NCBI GenBank assembly: GCA_033283325.1
Contig: JAWMQO010000001.1
Span: 62,001 to 126,000 of the forward strand
Direction of reading: 5' to 3'
DNA: 64,000 nt
Source: Mangrovimicrobium sp033283325
GTDB taxonomy: Bacteria; Pseudomonadota; Gammaproteobacteria; Pseudomonadales; Halieaceae
The translations under genes were made by a program, and so were the position numbers. The notes below the pieces were generated by a model. The model searched no databases. It worked only from the letters and a program-made list of their open reading frames with translations, and was not told where the DNA came from. The first letter of the stretch is position 1. Every line of letters begins with the position of its first letter. This document shows positions 35,244 to 44,610 of the stretch, piece by piece.

Positions 35244-38200
35244 ATGATCTGGGATACGCCCAAGCAACAGCTCCTCAACGAGTTGGAGCAGTATATTAAT
35301 CGCCATGCCGAGGAGAATGACCGCCAGTCCCTGTGCAACCTGTCGGCGAACTTCTTCGGCCGCTGGGGTGTAGAAGACCTGCGCGGCAGCTCCGTGGAGA
35401 ACCTCTACGGCTGCCTGTATTACATATTGCACGCCATGGGCAGCTGGCACGGCGAGGAAAAGCCCCGGGTGGAATTTTTCAATCCCGGCGTGCAGAGCCA
35501 CGGCTGGGAGAGTCCCAATACCGTACTGCTGATACTTTGCCAGGGCATCCCCTTTGTAACCGCCTCGGTGCGCGGCGAAATCAACCGCCGCAACCTGCCC
35601 ATCAATATTGTCGCCAGCTCCAACCTGGCGGTGCGGCGCAAGGACGACGGCGCACTGCGGGAGATCGTGGGGCACAGCGAGGATTGCCTGGTTGACGGTG
35701 AGGATAGCTGCGTCAGCGAAGCCATCATCTATTTCGAGCTGGCGCGGCATTCCAACATGGATGCGCTGGAAGAGCTGCGCCGGACGATCCTGGAGATTCT
35801 CGCCGAAGTGGAACTGGTGGTGGACGACTTCGGCCAGATGACCGGGCGGCTGGCGGAGGTCGCCACTGCCCTGCGCGGCGAGCGCTACAGCCAGCTCGAT
35901 CGCTCGGACTGCCAGGAAGCCTCTGAATTTCTCGAATGGCTGAGCCAGCGACACATGACCCTGCTCGGTTACGAGTACCTGGAGGTGGACCACAGTGGGG
36001 CACATCCGGTGGTCACCGCCCGCGAGGACAACCGGCTGGGGCTGCTGCGTCACCGGGAGACCCGCGGCGTGGCGGACATGGAGGCCGACCTCGCTCACCT
36101 CTCGGCGCAGCAGTTGCGCGAGGAGCCCCTGAGTTTTTCCAAGTCGCGGGTGCGCTCCCGGGTACACCGCCAGACCTACCCCGATTACGTCGGCGCGCGG
36201 GTTTTCGACGCCCAGGGCGAGGTGATCGGCCAGCACCGTTTTATCGGCCTATATACCTCCTCCGTTTACACCATGAACCCGTCTTCCATACCGATCCTGC
36301 GGCGCAAGGTGCGGGCGGTCACGGAGAAATCCAACTCCGATTGGGCGGAGCACGAGAGCCGGGAACTGGCCCGGGTGCTGGAACTGTATCCGCGGGACGA
36401 GCTGTTCCAGTCCAGCGTCGACGAACTCTACGACACGGTCAATGCGATCAACCGCATCCAGGAGCGGCGGCAGACGCGCCTCTTCGTGCGTACCGACCTG
36501 CACGGCAAGTTCGTGACCTGCATCGTCTACGTGCCGCGGGACCGCTATACCACTGAACTGCGGGAGAAGATCGAGGGCATTCTCGGCGACGCCTACAAGG
36601 CGGAGGAGTCCGAGTTCACTACCATGTTCTCCGAATCCATACTGGTGCGCGTCTACTTCGTGCTGCGGGTGAATCCCGCCCTGCCGATCGAGGTCGACCA
36701 CGCGGCGCTGGAAGAGCAGGTGGTCCAGGCCGCCCTCGCCTGGGAAGATCGCCTGCACTTCCGCCTGGTGGACGAATTCGGCGATGAACTGGGCCACGAG
36801 TACAGCGCGCTTCTCAGCCGCGGTTTTCCCGCGGGTTACCGCGACGACTGCGATCCGCGCATGGCGGTGGCGGACATCCGTCATCTCTTGCGCCTCATGC
36901 GCGGCGAACCGCTGGCCATGTCGCTCTACCGCCAGCCCGAGGACGGCGAGCAGAGCCTGCGCCTGCGGCTCTATCACCGGGCTGACAGCCTGCCGCTCTC
37001 CGACGTCCTGCCGATCCTGGAAAACCTCGGTTTGCGGGTGGTCTCCGAGCGGCCCTACGGCGTTCGCAGCGCCGACGGGCAGGTCTACTGGGTGCAGGAG
37101 TTCGGCATGCTCTACTGCCTGTCCCAGAACATCGACCTGGAAGAAGTAAAAGACGAATTCGAGGATGCCTTCGCCCGGATCTGGTTCGGCGAGGCGGAAA
37201 GCGATTCCTTCAACCGCCTGCTCATCGGTACCCGGCTGAACTGGCGGGAGATCGCCCTGTTGCGCGCCTACGCCCGCTACCTGCGCCAGCTCAACTTTCC
37301 CTACAGCACCGAGTACATCGCCGAGACCATGGCGGACCACCTGCAGATCACCGCGTTTATCGTCGAGTTGTTCCTGACCCGCTTCTCGCCGGTGTTCGGC
37401 GGTGACGACGAGTGGCGCAACCAGCGCGAGGAGGAAGTCGAGCAGAACATCCTCGCCTCCCTGGAAGAGGTGGAAAACCTCGGCCAGGACCGCATCATCC
37501 GCCAGTATGTCAAAGTCATCAACGCGACCCTGCGGACCAACTTCTTCCAGCAGGACAATCGCGGCGAACTGAAGTCCTACCTCTCGCTCAAGCTGAGTCC
37601 CTCGCTGATTCCCGAGGTGCCCAAACCGGTGCCGATGTTCGAGATCTACGTCTACTCCCCGCGGGTCGAGGGCGTACACCTGCGCGGCGGCAAGGTGGCC
37701 CGCGGCGGCCTGCGCTGGTCGGACCGCCTGGAGGATTTCCGTACCGAGGTTCTGGGCCTGGTCAAGGCGCAGCAGGTGAAGAATGCGGTGATCGTGCCGG
37801 TGGGTGCCAAGGGTGGTTTCGTGCCCCGCCAGTTGAACGCGGATATGAGCCGCGACGAAGTCCAGGCGGAGGCCATCGAGTGCTACAAGCTGTTCATTCG
37901 CGGGCTGCTGGATATCACCGACAACCGCGGTGACGTTTCCATCATCCGCCCGCCCTACGTGGTGGCCAAGGACGAAGACGATCCCTATCTGGTCGTCGCC
38001 GCCGACAAGGGCACCGCCAGTTTCTCCGACATCGCCAACGACATATCCGCGGACTACGACTTCTGGCTCGGCGACGCCTTCGCCTCCGGGGGCAGCGCCG
38101 GTTACGACCACAAGAAAATGGGGATCACCGCCCGCGGCGCCTGGGTTTCCGTGCAGCGCCATTTCCGCGAACTGGGCGTCGACGTGCAGAACGAGGATTT

Positions 38201-40124
38201 CACCGTGGTGGGCATCGGCGACATGTCCGGCGATGTCTTCGGCAACGGCATGCTGATGTCGGAGCACACCCGCCTGGTGGCGGCTTTCAACCACCTGCAT
38301 ATTTTTATCGACCCGGAGCCCGATGCGGCCAGCAGTTTCGCCGAGCGGCAGCGGCTCTTCGAGATGCCGCGCTCAAGCTGGACCGACTACCAGCGCAAGT
38401 TGATCTCCGCTGGCGGGGGTGTGTTCTCCCGCAGTGCCAAGTCCATCAGCATTACCCCGCAGATGGCGGCGCGCTTCGGGATAGACGCGCCCCACCTGAC
38501 ACCCACAGAGCTCATTCACCACCTGCTGCAGGCGCAGGTGGACCTGCTCTGGAACGGCGGTATCGGCACCTACGTGAAATCCTCCGCGGAGTCCCACCTG
38601 GCGGTGGGCGACAAGACCAACGACGCCCTGCGGGTGGACGGCCGCGACCTGCGCTGCCGGGTCGTGGGGGAGGGCGGCAATCTCGGTCTGACCCAGTTGG
38701 GCCGGGTGGAATACGCCCTGCACGGCGGGCGGATCAACACCGACTTCATCGATAACGCCGGCGGCGTGGACTGCTCGGACCACGAGGTCAATATCAAGAT
38801 CCTGCTCAACGCGGTGGTCGCCCGGGGCGATCTCACCGGCAAGCAGCGTGACGAGTTGCTGGAGGCGATGACCGAGAGCGTCGCGAGCCTCGTACTGCAC
38901 AACAATTACCGCCAGGCCCAGGCGATCAGCCTGGTGGAATCACAGGCGCACACCCGCTTTGGTGAATACGCCCGCTTCGTCGATACCCTGGAGGAGGCGG
39001 GGCGGCTCGACCGGGCGCTGGAATTCCTGCCCGCGGACGACGTACTGCTGGAGCGCCGGGGCCAGGGCCAGGCGCTGACCCGCCCCGAACTCTGCGTGCT
39101 GGTGTCCTACACCAAGGGCATCCTCAAGGAGCAGCTGATGGCCTCGGACATCGGCGCCGATCCCTATTTCGGCGCCCTGGTCGAGACGGCGTTCCCGCCC
39201 CGGTTGGTGCACGAATACCACGAGGACATCCAGAGCCACCGGCTGCACCGGGAGATCCTCGCCACCCAGCTGGCCAACGACATCGTCAACCGCATGGGTA
39301 TCAATTTCGTCATGCGCCAGAGCCGGGCCACCGGCGCGCCGGTGGCTGACGTCGCCCGGGCCTTTATCGCGGTGCTGGAGATCTACAAGCTGCGGGAGCT
39401 GTGGGACTGGATCGAACTGCTAGACCTCAAGGTGGGCGCCGATGTGCAGGCGGACATGATGCTGAACCTGATGCGCCTGGTGCGGCGCACCACCCGCTGG
39501 CTATTGCGCAACCGCCGCCACGAGCTTGCTCCCAGTGCGCTGGTGGCGGAGTTCCAGCCGGGACTGCAGCAGGTGAGTGAAGCCTTGCCGCGATTGCTGC
39601 GCGGCCGCGCCGCCGGGGAGTACCGGGAGCGCCGGCAGCGCTACGTCGAGGCCGGCGCCGGGGAGGAACTGGCGGAGCGGGTCGCCGCCTGTCAGCAGGC
39701 CTATACCGCCCTGGGGATCATCCAGGCGGCAGCCCAGGAGGAGGCCCCCCTCGAGCAGGTGGCGCGGCTCTATTTCAGCCTTGGCGAGCGCCTGGACCTG
39801 GACTGGTTCAGCGGCCAGATCCTGGCGGCGGGTGTTGACAACGAATGGCAGGCCCTGGCCCGGGACACCTACCTGGAGGACCTGGAGTGGCAGCAGCGCA
39901 GCCTGGCTGTGGGTGCCCTGCGGTATATGGAGGGAGACGGTGAGATAGACTCCTGCCTGCAGCGCTGGGAAGCCCGTCAGGAGCCCCTGTTACTGCGTTG
40001 GCGGGAGATGCTGGCGGAGTTGCATGCCACGGACACGCCGGATTTCACCATGTTCGCGGTTGCCAACCGGGAACTGCTGGACCTCGCCCAGAGCAGCACC
40101 CGGCTGGCTGAATTGCAACCCTGA
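35244..40124 (+). CDS. gdhB: NAD-dependent glutamate dehydrogenase, large (GdhB) type
   Basis: 1626 residues from the ATG at 35244, preceded by AAAGGAA; an upstream in-frame extension runs through element B and is an artefact. N-terminal regulatory/ACT-like region, then the catalytic dehydrogenase region with KVARGGLRWSDR, VPVGAKGGFVPRQL, WLGDAFASGGSAGYDHKKMG and VGIGDMSGDVFGNGML (dinucleotide binding). Length matches the ~180-kDa Pseudomonas/Streptomyces-type enzymes (~1620). It deaminates glutamate to 2-oxoglutarate with NAD, usually catabolic and allosterically controlled. Monocistronic, ending in a hairpin. Confidence 0.96.
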   Translation: MIWDTPKQQLLNELEQYINRHAEENDRQSLCNLSANFFGRWGVEDLRGSSVENLYGCLYYILHAMGSWHGEEKPRVEFFNPGVQSHGWESPNTVLLILCQGIPFVTASVRGEINRRNLPINIVASSNLAVRRKDDGALREIVGHSEDCLVDGEDSCVSEAIIYFELARHSNMDALEELRRTILEILAEVELVVDDFGQMTGRLAEVATALRGERYSQLDRSDCQEASEFLEWLSQRHMTLLGYEYLEVDHSGAHPVVTAREDNRLGLLRHRETRGVADMEADLAHLSAQQLREEPLSFSKSRVRSRVHRQTYPDYVGARVFDAQGEVIGQHRFIGLYTSSVYTMNPSSIPILRRKVRAVTEKSNSDWAEHESRELARVLELYPRDELFQSSVDELYDTVNAINRIQERRQTRLFVRTDLHGKFVTCIVYVPRDRYTTELREKIEGILGDAYKAEESEFTTMFSESILVRVYFVLRVNPALPIEVDHAALEEQVVQAALAWEDRLHFRLVDEFGDELGHEYSALLSRGFPAGYRDDCDPRMAVADIRHLLRLMRGEPLAMSLYRQPEDGEQSLRLRLYHRADSLPLSDVLPILENLGLRVVSERPYGVRSADGQVYWVQEFGMLYCLSQNIDLEEVKDEFEDAFARIWFGEAESDSFNRLLIGTRLNWREIALLRAYARYLRQLNFPYSTEYIAETMADHLQITAFIVELFLTRFSPVFGGDDEWRNQREEEVEQNILASLEEVENLGQDRIIRQYVKVINATLRTNFFQQDNRGELKSYLSLKLSPSLIPEVPKPVPMFEIYVYSPRVEGVHLRGGKVARGGLRWSDRLEDFRTEVLGLVKAQQVKNAVIVPVGAKGGFVPRQLNADMSRDEVQAEAIECYKLFIRGLLDITDNRGDVSIIRPPYVVAKDEDDPYLVVAADKGTASFSDIANDISADYDFWLGDAFASGGSAGYDHKKMGITARGAWVSVQRHFRELGVDVQNEDFTVVGIGDMSGDVFGNGMLMSEHTRLVAAFNHLHIFIDPEPDAASSFAERQRLFEMPRSSWTDYQRKLISAGGGVFSRSAKSISITPQMAARFGIDAPHLTPTELIHHLLQAQVDLLWNGGIGTYVKSSAESHLAVGDKTNDALRVDGRDLRCRVVGEGGNLGLTQLGRVEYALHGGRINTDFIDNAGGVDCSDHEVNIKILLNAVVARGDLTGKQRDELLEAMTESVASLVLHNNYRQAQAISLVESQAHTRFGEYARFVDTLEEAGRLDRALEFLPADDVLLERRGQGQALTRPELCVLVSYTKGILKEQLMASDIGADPYFGALVETAFPPRLVHEYHEDIQSHRLHREILATQLANDIVNRMGINFVMRQSRATGAPVADVARAFIAVLEIYKLRELWDWIELLDLKVGADVQADMMLNLMRLVRRTTRWLLRNRRHELAPSALVAEFQPGLQQVSEALPRLLRGRAAGEYRERRQRYVEAGAGEELAERVAACQQAYTALGIIQAAAQEEAPLEQVARLYFSLGERLDLDWFSGQILAAGVDNEWQALARDTYLEDLEWQQRSLAVGALRYMEGDGEIDSCLQRWEARQEPLLLRWREMLAELHATDTPDFTMFAVANRELLDLAQSSTRLAELQP

Positions 40125-40126
40125 GT

Positions 40127-40146
40127 GGCCCGGGGAAGCCCGGGCC
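40127..40146. terminator. Hairpin between gdhB and rmf
   Basis: GGCCCGGG (40127-40134) pairs perfectly with CCCGGGCC (40139-40146) around a GAAG loop, directly after the gdhB stop and facing the rmf stop. No T-run, but its place between convergent genes supports terminator function. Confidence 0.6.
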
Positions 40147-40164
40147 GGGTGAGTAGTCGCGTCG

Positions 40165-40368
40165 CTAGAGCGTACGTAACCTATGGACCCCGGAGACCCC
40201 GGTAAGGCCATCCCATTGGTCCGAACGTCCCTCGCGCCAGCCGGAAATCCAGTTCTGTCGCTGAATGGCGTTCTCGTGGGGACAGTAGTCCAGGCTGCGG
40301 CCGCTTACACCGGCCTGGTAGCCCCTGTCGAATGCCCGGGAGTTCATGTCACGCTTGCGTCTTTTCAT
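40165..40368 (-). CDS. rmf: Ribosome modulation factor
   Basis: 67 residues. MKRRKRDMNSRAFDRGYQAG, then GRSLDYCPHENAIQRQNWISGWREG, closely matches RMF, which dimerises 70S ribosomes into 100S particles in stationary phase. GGAGG lies 7 nt before the ATG. The last dozen residues (LTGVSGVHRLRTL) extend beyond E. coli RMF (55 residues). It faces gdhB. Confidence 0.95.
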   Translation of the reverse strand: MKRRKRDMNSRAFDRGYQAGVSGRSLDYCPHENAIQRQNWISGWREGRSDQWDGLTGVSGVHRLRTL

Positions 40369-40744
40369 ACATCAGCCTCCGATTCTGGCGTCGGCACCGC
40401 CGAAAGTGGCCGCGGGAGTCGCGTCGCGTCCACTGCGGGCAGTGGTCGTTAATTTTGGAATTACACGTTGTTTTCAGGCTTTCCGGGATTTTCAGCCCGG
40501 ATGACTTTGCGGAAGACCTCAGTCGGTTTCTAGAGGCAACACCGCGATGGGTGCCGAAGGGCACACCCTCATGTAACCAGACAGGCCATGCCTGTGCCAA
40601 CAACGATTTGTTCTGAAAGCTCTGGAGGCATATAACAAAACTGTCATCTGGAGATTTTCTCGACAAAACGCCAGCGCACATATGGTCGCTCCCGGAATCA
40701 GTTGATAGGATGACCAGCCCGGAATGATTGAGGTAAGCATCCCG
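40369..40744. other. Intergenic region without recognised gene
   Basis: 376 nt between divergent rmf and the bactofilin gene. Only two small hairpins are evident (40581-40595, ACAGGC-CAT-GCCTGT; another near 40487-40502). No promoter could be assigned with confidence on either strand, although both genes must start here. Confidence 0.5.
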
Positions 40745-41296
40745 ATGTTTGATCGCAATAAGAACCGGCAGGCGCCGCCTCCCCCCGAGCCCGCGGCCGC
40801 CAAGCCATCCGCACCACCGCCGCCGGCTGACCCGGCGAGTCCGGCGAGCCCGGCACCTGCATCTGCAACCACCAGGAGTAAAGCAATGATCGGACCCAGT
40901 ATCGAGATTAAAGGCAGTGTCAGCGGCGACGAGGACCTGACCATACAAGGACGAGTTGAAGGCACCATCGATCTGGGTGACCACGAAGTGACCGTGGGCG
41001 AAACCGGCAAGGTCAATGCCGACATCACCGCCCGCACCGTGCGCATCGACGGCGAAGTCTCCGGCGACATCCGCGGCACCGAGAAAGTGGTGATTTCCAA
41101 GTCCGGCAACGTCAAGGGCAACATCATCGCACCGCGCATGACCCTCGAGGACGGCGCAATCTTCAAGGGCTCCATCGACATGGACCCCGGCGAGCCGGCG
41201 AAAGTCTCCCTGGCGCCCAAGGCGGCACCGGCGGCAACGCCTTCACCGTCTCCCGCGGCGGACAAGTCGCCTGGACTCGACCTGAAGCAGGGCTGA
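40745..41296 (+). CDS. Bactofilin (polymer-forming cytoskeletal protein)
   Basis: 183 residues from the ATG at 40745, preceded by GAGGT at proper spacing; an ATG at 40724 lacks this. A Pro/Ala-rich N-terminal tail leads into the bactofilin beta-helix: IGPSIEIKGSVSGDEDLTIQ, then GRVEGTIDLGDHEVTVGETG, with repeating G-x-V/I periods to GSIDMDPGEPAK. A Pro/Ala-rich tail follows. Bactofilins form filaments without nucleotide and help position envelope-modifying enzymes. Followed after 15 nt by the unknown gene at 41312, likely co-transcribed. Confidence 0.93.
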   Translation: MFDRNKNRQAPPPPEPAAAKPSAPPPPADPASPASPAPASATTRSKAMIGPSIEIKGSVSGDEDLTIQGRVEGTIDLGDHEVTVGETGKVNADITARTVRIDGEVSGDIRGTEKVVISKSGNVKGNIIAPRMTLEDGAIFKGSIDMDPGEPAKVSLAPKAAPAATPSPSPAADKSPGLDLKQG

Positions 41297-41311
41297 TACA
41301 CCGTCAGGAAA

Positions 41312-41911
41312 ATGAGCGAGCAGCAGAGTAGCCAGCTGCTGCCCGGTCTGTTCGAGCGGCTGAACGAGGAGGTGAGGGTCAATGTCCTGCACATTGGCCC
41401 CGCCCTGCCGGAGACGGTGGAGTTCTTCTCCGGCTACCGTTGCAAGCTGTTTTTTGTCGACCTGTTCGCCGAACTCCCCCTGGCTTTCGAGCCGGGGGAT
41501 GAACTTACCGTGCAGCAGCACATGCAGGAATTACTGGATTTCCCCCTGGGCACAAATTTCGATATTTGCCTGTTCTGGGATATCTTCAATTACCTCGACG
41601 CGGAAGCCGCGGGCGCCTTCATGGACTGCCTGCAGCCCATGTTGACGCCCATGGTGCGCGCGCACGCCTTTGGGGTGCACAACACCCGGGCCACCCAGAG
41701 GGCCTTGCAGTACGGCATCCTGTCCCGCAGTGACCTGAATTTGCGGCCGCGACCGGCCCCCCTGCCGGGCTATGCCCCCCTGCCACAGGCGAAGTTGCAG
41801 AGTCTGCTGGGGGAGCTGAGCGTGGAGCGCTCGGTGCTGCTGGCGGAGAGCCGGCTGGAGTTGCTGTTGAAGGGCCCGGGGGTGAAAACCCGGCGGGTGG
41901 CGCCACGCTAG
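41312..41911 (+). CDS. Protein of unknown function next to bactofilin
   Basis: 199 residues, no signal peptide or TM. The arrangement VNVLHIGPALPETVEFFSGY, then CKLFFVDLFAEL, then FDICLFWDIFNYLD alternates beta strands and helices like a SAM-methyltransferase Rossmann fold. The usual glycine motif is reduced to HIGPALPETVEF, so catalysis is doubtful. Its close spacing with the bactofilin suggests a common role, perhaps cell shape. I do not recognise a family. Confidence 0.6.
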   Translation: MSEQQSSQLLPGLFERLNEEVRVNVLHIGPALPETVEFFSGYRCKLFFVDLFAELPLAFEPGDELTVQQHMQELLDFPLGTNFDICLFWDIFNYLDAEAAGAFMDCLQPMLTPMVRAHAFGVHNTRATQRALQYGILSRSDLNLRPRPAPLPGYAPLPQAKLQSLLGELSVERSVLLAESRLELLLKGPGVKTRRVAPR

Positions 41912-42000
41912 CGCCCGCAGGTCAGTCCAGTGTGCCGCGTGCATATCGCCTGTCCTCCATCGCTTTTTTCCAGAGCTTGCAGTCGCTGAAGGCATAAAAA

Positions 42001-42050
42001 GCCTGTCATCCTGATGGCAGGCAATGCCAGTGAACGCCCGTACACTGGCA
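42001..42050. terminator. Two adjacent hairpins after the unknown gene
   Basis: 42001-42022 (GCCTG.CAT / ATG.CAGGC) and 42025-42050 (TGCCAGTG with CACTGGCA, 10-nt loop) are neighbouring stem-loops about 90 nt past the stop at 41911. They may separate this transcript from the sugar operon. The gap 41912-42312 contains these and the two operators below. Confidence 0.45.
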
Positions 42051-42105
42051 GTAAGTTACAACCTGATACCCCCTGAGGAATTGCGCCGCGTTCGCCGCTC
42101 TGATG

Positions 42106-42117
42106 GTAAACGTTTAC
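42106..42117. promoter_or_regulatory. LacI-type operator O1
   Basis: GTAAACGTTTAC is a perfect 12-bp palindrome with the central CG of LacI/GalR-family operators, upstream of the sugar operon starting at 42313. The regulator at 48074-49084 is the obvious candidate. Confidence 0.75.
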
Positions 42118-42150
42118 ATTGCGGTGGGCTGTGTGCTTTCACGTGACTCC

Positions 42151-42164
42151 TGTAAACGTTTGCA
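42151..42164. promoter_or_regulatory. LacI-type operator O2
   Basis: TGTAAACGTTTGCA matches the O1 palindrome with one broken pair. Centre-to-centre distance to O1 is about 46 nt, four to five helical turns. This would allow cooperative binding or looping. Confidence 0.72.
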
Positions 42165-42312
42165 TGCGGGTTCCGATTGTGAGAGATTTGCAGACCGTCC
42201 GGTCGGTGGTCGGGGCTTCTGGTGGGAAGCGTCATTCACGCCGGGGCCAGCCATAGTTGAAGGGAGCTGCAACAGGGATAGTACGAAGCAAGGAAACGGG
42301 GAGAATGTTTCA

Positions 42313-43470
42313 ATGGCAAAAATAAGAATGGGCATGGTCGGCGGCGGTGAAGGCGCTTTTATCGGTGCGGTGCACCGCATAGCCGCAGCTATTGATGGCG
42401 AAATAGAGCTTGTTTGTGGCGCTTTTAGTAGCGATGCGGAAAAATCCCTGCGCTCGGGAGCCGCCCTGCACTTGCCCGCTGAACGCGTGTATGCGAATTA
42501 TCAGGACATGATGCAGGCCGAAGCCGCCCTGCCTCCCGCGCAGCGGATGCAGTTTGTCGCCATAGTTACCCCAAATCACATGCACTTTCCCGCCGCCAAA
42601 GCCGCATTGGAGGCCGGGTTCCACGTCCTTTCCGACAAGCCCGCAACCCTCACTCTGGACGAAGCACTGGGATTGCGAACGATCATGCGCAAAACCGGCC
42701 AACTCTATGGCCTCACCCACACCTACACTGGCTACCCCATGGTCAAGGAAGCCCGTATGCGCATTGCGGCTGGTGAGTTGGGGAGCATTCGCAAAGTCGT
42801 GGTGGAGTACCCCCAGGGCTGGCTAGCGGGCCGGGAGGAAGATACCAGCAACAAACAGGCGGCCTGGCGACTCAATCCGGAGCAGGCGGGTATCAGCGGC
42901 TGCATGGGTGACATCGGCGTTCACGCCGCCAACCTGGCCGAGTACGTGACCGGCCTGAAGATCAGCGAAGTCTGCGCCGATCTCACCGCCTTCGTGCCCG
43001 GTCGCGAGCTGGACGACGACGGTTCCATGCTGCTGCGCTTCGACAACGGTGCAAAGGGTGTGTTGATGGCCAGCCAGGTCAGCGTCGGTGAGGAGAACGC
43101 CATTCGATTGCGGGTTTATGGGGAGGAGGGCGGTCTCGACTGGAAGCAGCAGGAGCCCAACACTCTTTGGCTCAAGTGGAATGATCGTCCCACCCAGATG
43201 CTGCGCACTTCCGCGCCTTACCTCAGCAGCCTGGCCGCCGCCAACGCCCGCACGCCGGGCGGTCACCCGGAGGGTTACCTCGAAGCCTTTGCCAATATCT
43301 ACATGGCCTTCGCCGGGCAGGTGCGGGCCCGGGAGGCGGGTGTGGAGCCAGATGAACGCGCCGCCGACTGTCCCGGCATCGAGGACGCGGTGCGGGGGAT
43401 GACTTTTATCGAGCTGGCGGTAGCCGCGAGTGCCTCCGAGGTGAAGTGGCACAGCTTCCCCCAGTACTGA
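42313..43470 (+). CDS. Gfo/Idh/MocA-family NAD(P)-dependent sugar oxidoreductase
   Basis: 385 residues from the ATG at 42313; an upstream frame across the operators is rejected. The nucleotide-binding start MGMVGGGEGAFIGAVHR, the catalytic region VLSDKPATLTLDEA (Lys of the DKP/EKP motif) and GDIGVHAANLAEYVTGLK are typical. These enzymes oxidise or reduce sugars or inositols at one carbon. In glycoside pathways they handle 3-keto sugars. First gene of the LacI-controlled operon, 19 nt before the isomerase gene. Confidence 0.9.
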   Translation: MAKIRMGMVGGGEGAFIGAVHRIAAAIDGEIELVCGAFSSDAEKSLRSGAALHLPAERVYANYQDMMQAEAALPPAQRMQFVAIVTPNHMHFPAAKAALEAGFHVLSDKPATLTLDEALGLRTIMRKTGQLYGLTHTYTGYPMVKEARMRIAAGELGSIRKVVVEYPQGWLAGREEDTSNKQAAWRLNPEQAGISGCMGDIGVHAANLAEYVTGLKISEVCADLTAFVPGRELDDDGSMLLRFDNGAKGVLMASQVSVGEENAIRLRVYGEEGGLDWKQQEPNTLWLKWNDRPTQMLRTSAPYLSSLAAANARTPGGHPEGYLEAFANIYMAFAGQVRAREAGVEPDERAADCPGIEDAVRGMTFIELAVAASASEVKWHSFPQY

Positions 43471-43489
43471 TTCTGCAGGAGAAGGATCC

Positions 43490-44548
43490 ATGTCAAAAAT
43501 GAAAGGACCGGCAATATTCCTCGCCCAGTTTGCCGGGGAGGCGGCACCCTTTGACACACTCGACAATATCTCCCGCTGGGCCGGTGATCTCGGCTATAGG
43601 GGAGTGCAGATCCCCACTTGGGAACCGGGCCTGATTGATCTTGAAAAGGCGGCAGAAAGTAAAGACTACTGTGACGAGTTAACCGGTATCTGTGCCAACA
43701 ATGGCGTGGAGATTACCGAGCTTTCCACCCACCTGCAGGGCCAGTTGGTCGCGGTGCACCCGGCTTACGATGAGCTCTTCGACGGTTTCGCCCCGCAGGA
43801 ACTGCGCGGCAAGCCACAGGCACGCCAGGCGTGGGCGGTGCGGCAATTGATGCTCGCGGCCAAAGCCAGCCAGAATCTGGGACTTGGCGCCCATGCCACC
43901 TTCTCCGGTGCGCTGTTGTGGCACACGGTCTACCCCTGGCCCCAGCGTCCCGCGGGGTTGGTGGAAACCGGCTTCGAGGAACTGGCGAAGCGCTGGAAGC
44001 CGATCCTCGATGCCTATGACGCGGCGGGAGTGGATCTCTGCTACGAAATTCATCCGGGGGAGGACCTCCACGATGGTGTGACCTTTGAACGCTTCCTCGA
44101 AGCCACTGGCAATCACCCGCGCTGCAATATTCTCTACGACCCTAGCCACTTCGTGCTGCAACAGTTGGATTACATCGACTTCATCGATTTCTACCACGAG
44201 CGCATCAGGATGTTTCATGTCAAGGATGCCGAGTTCAATCCCAACGGACGCAGCGGTGTCTATGGCGGTTACCAGGGCTGGAAGGACCGTCCCGGCCGCT
44301 TCCGATCACTGGGTGACGGGCAGGTGGACTTCGGCGCGATTTTCAGCCAGTTCGCCAAATACGCCTTCGAGGGCTGGGCGGTGCTGGAGTGGGAGTGCTG
44401 CCTCAAGCATCCGGAGGATGGTGCGCGCGAGGGTGTGGACTTCATCAATCACCACATCATCCGGACCACGGAAAAAGCCTTTGACGATTTCGCCGGTGGC
44501 GATGCCGATGAGGCGAGTAATCGCCGCATCCTGGGGCTGGACACCTGA
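43490..44548 (+). CDS. Sugar phosphate isomerase/epimerase (TIM barrel)
   Basis: 352 residues of the AP-endonuclease-2-like TIM-barrel family. Metal ligands are suggested by YEIHPGEDLHD, LYDPSHFVLQQ, MFHVKDAEFNPNG and VLEWECCLKHPEDG. No signal peptide. In 3-keto-glycoside pathways proteins of this family catalyse C-O bond elimination or isomerisation, which would fit the neighbouring Gfo/Idh and ThuA genes (inference). AGGAGAAGGA lies before the ATG. Confidence 0.87.
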   Translation: MSKMKGPAIFLAQFAGEAAPFDTLDNISRWAGDLGYRGVQIPTWEPGLIDLEKAAESKDYCDELTGICANNGVEITELSTHLQGQLVAVHPAYDELFDGFAPQELRGKPQARQAWAVRQLMLAAKASQNLGLGAHATFSGALLWHTVYPWPQRPAGLVETGFEELAKRWKPILDAYDAAGVDLCYEIHPGEDLHDGVTFERFLEATGNHPRCNILYDPSHFVLQQLDYIDFIDFYHERIRMFHVKDAEFNPNGRSGVYGGYQGWKDRPGRFRSLGDGQVDFGAIFSQFAKYAFEGWAVLEWECCLKHPEDGAREGVDFINHHIIRTTEKAFDDFAGGDADEASNRRILGLDT

Positions 44549-44610
44549 GGCCGCGGTATCCTCGGTCGATGCGGATTGAAGTATCCAATAAATAAATACG
44601 GGCAAATGTT

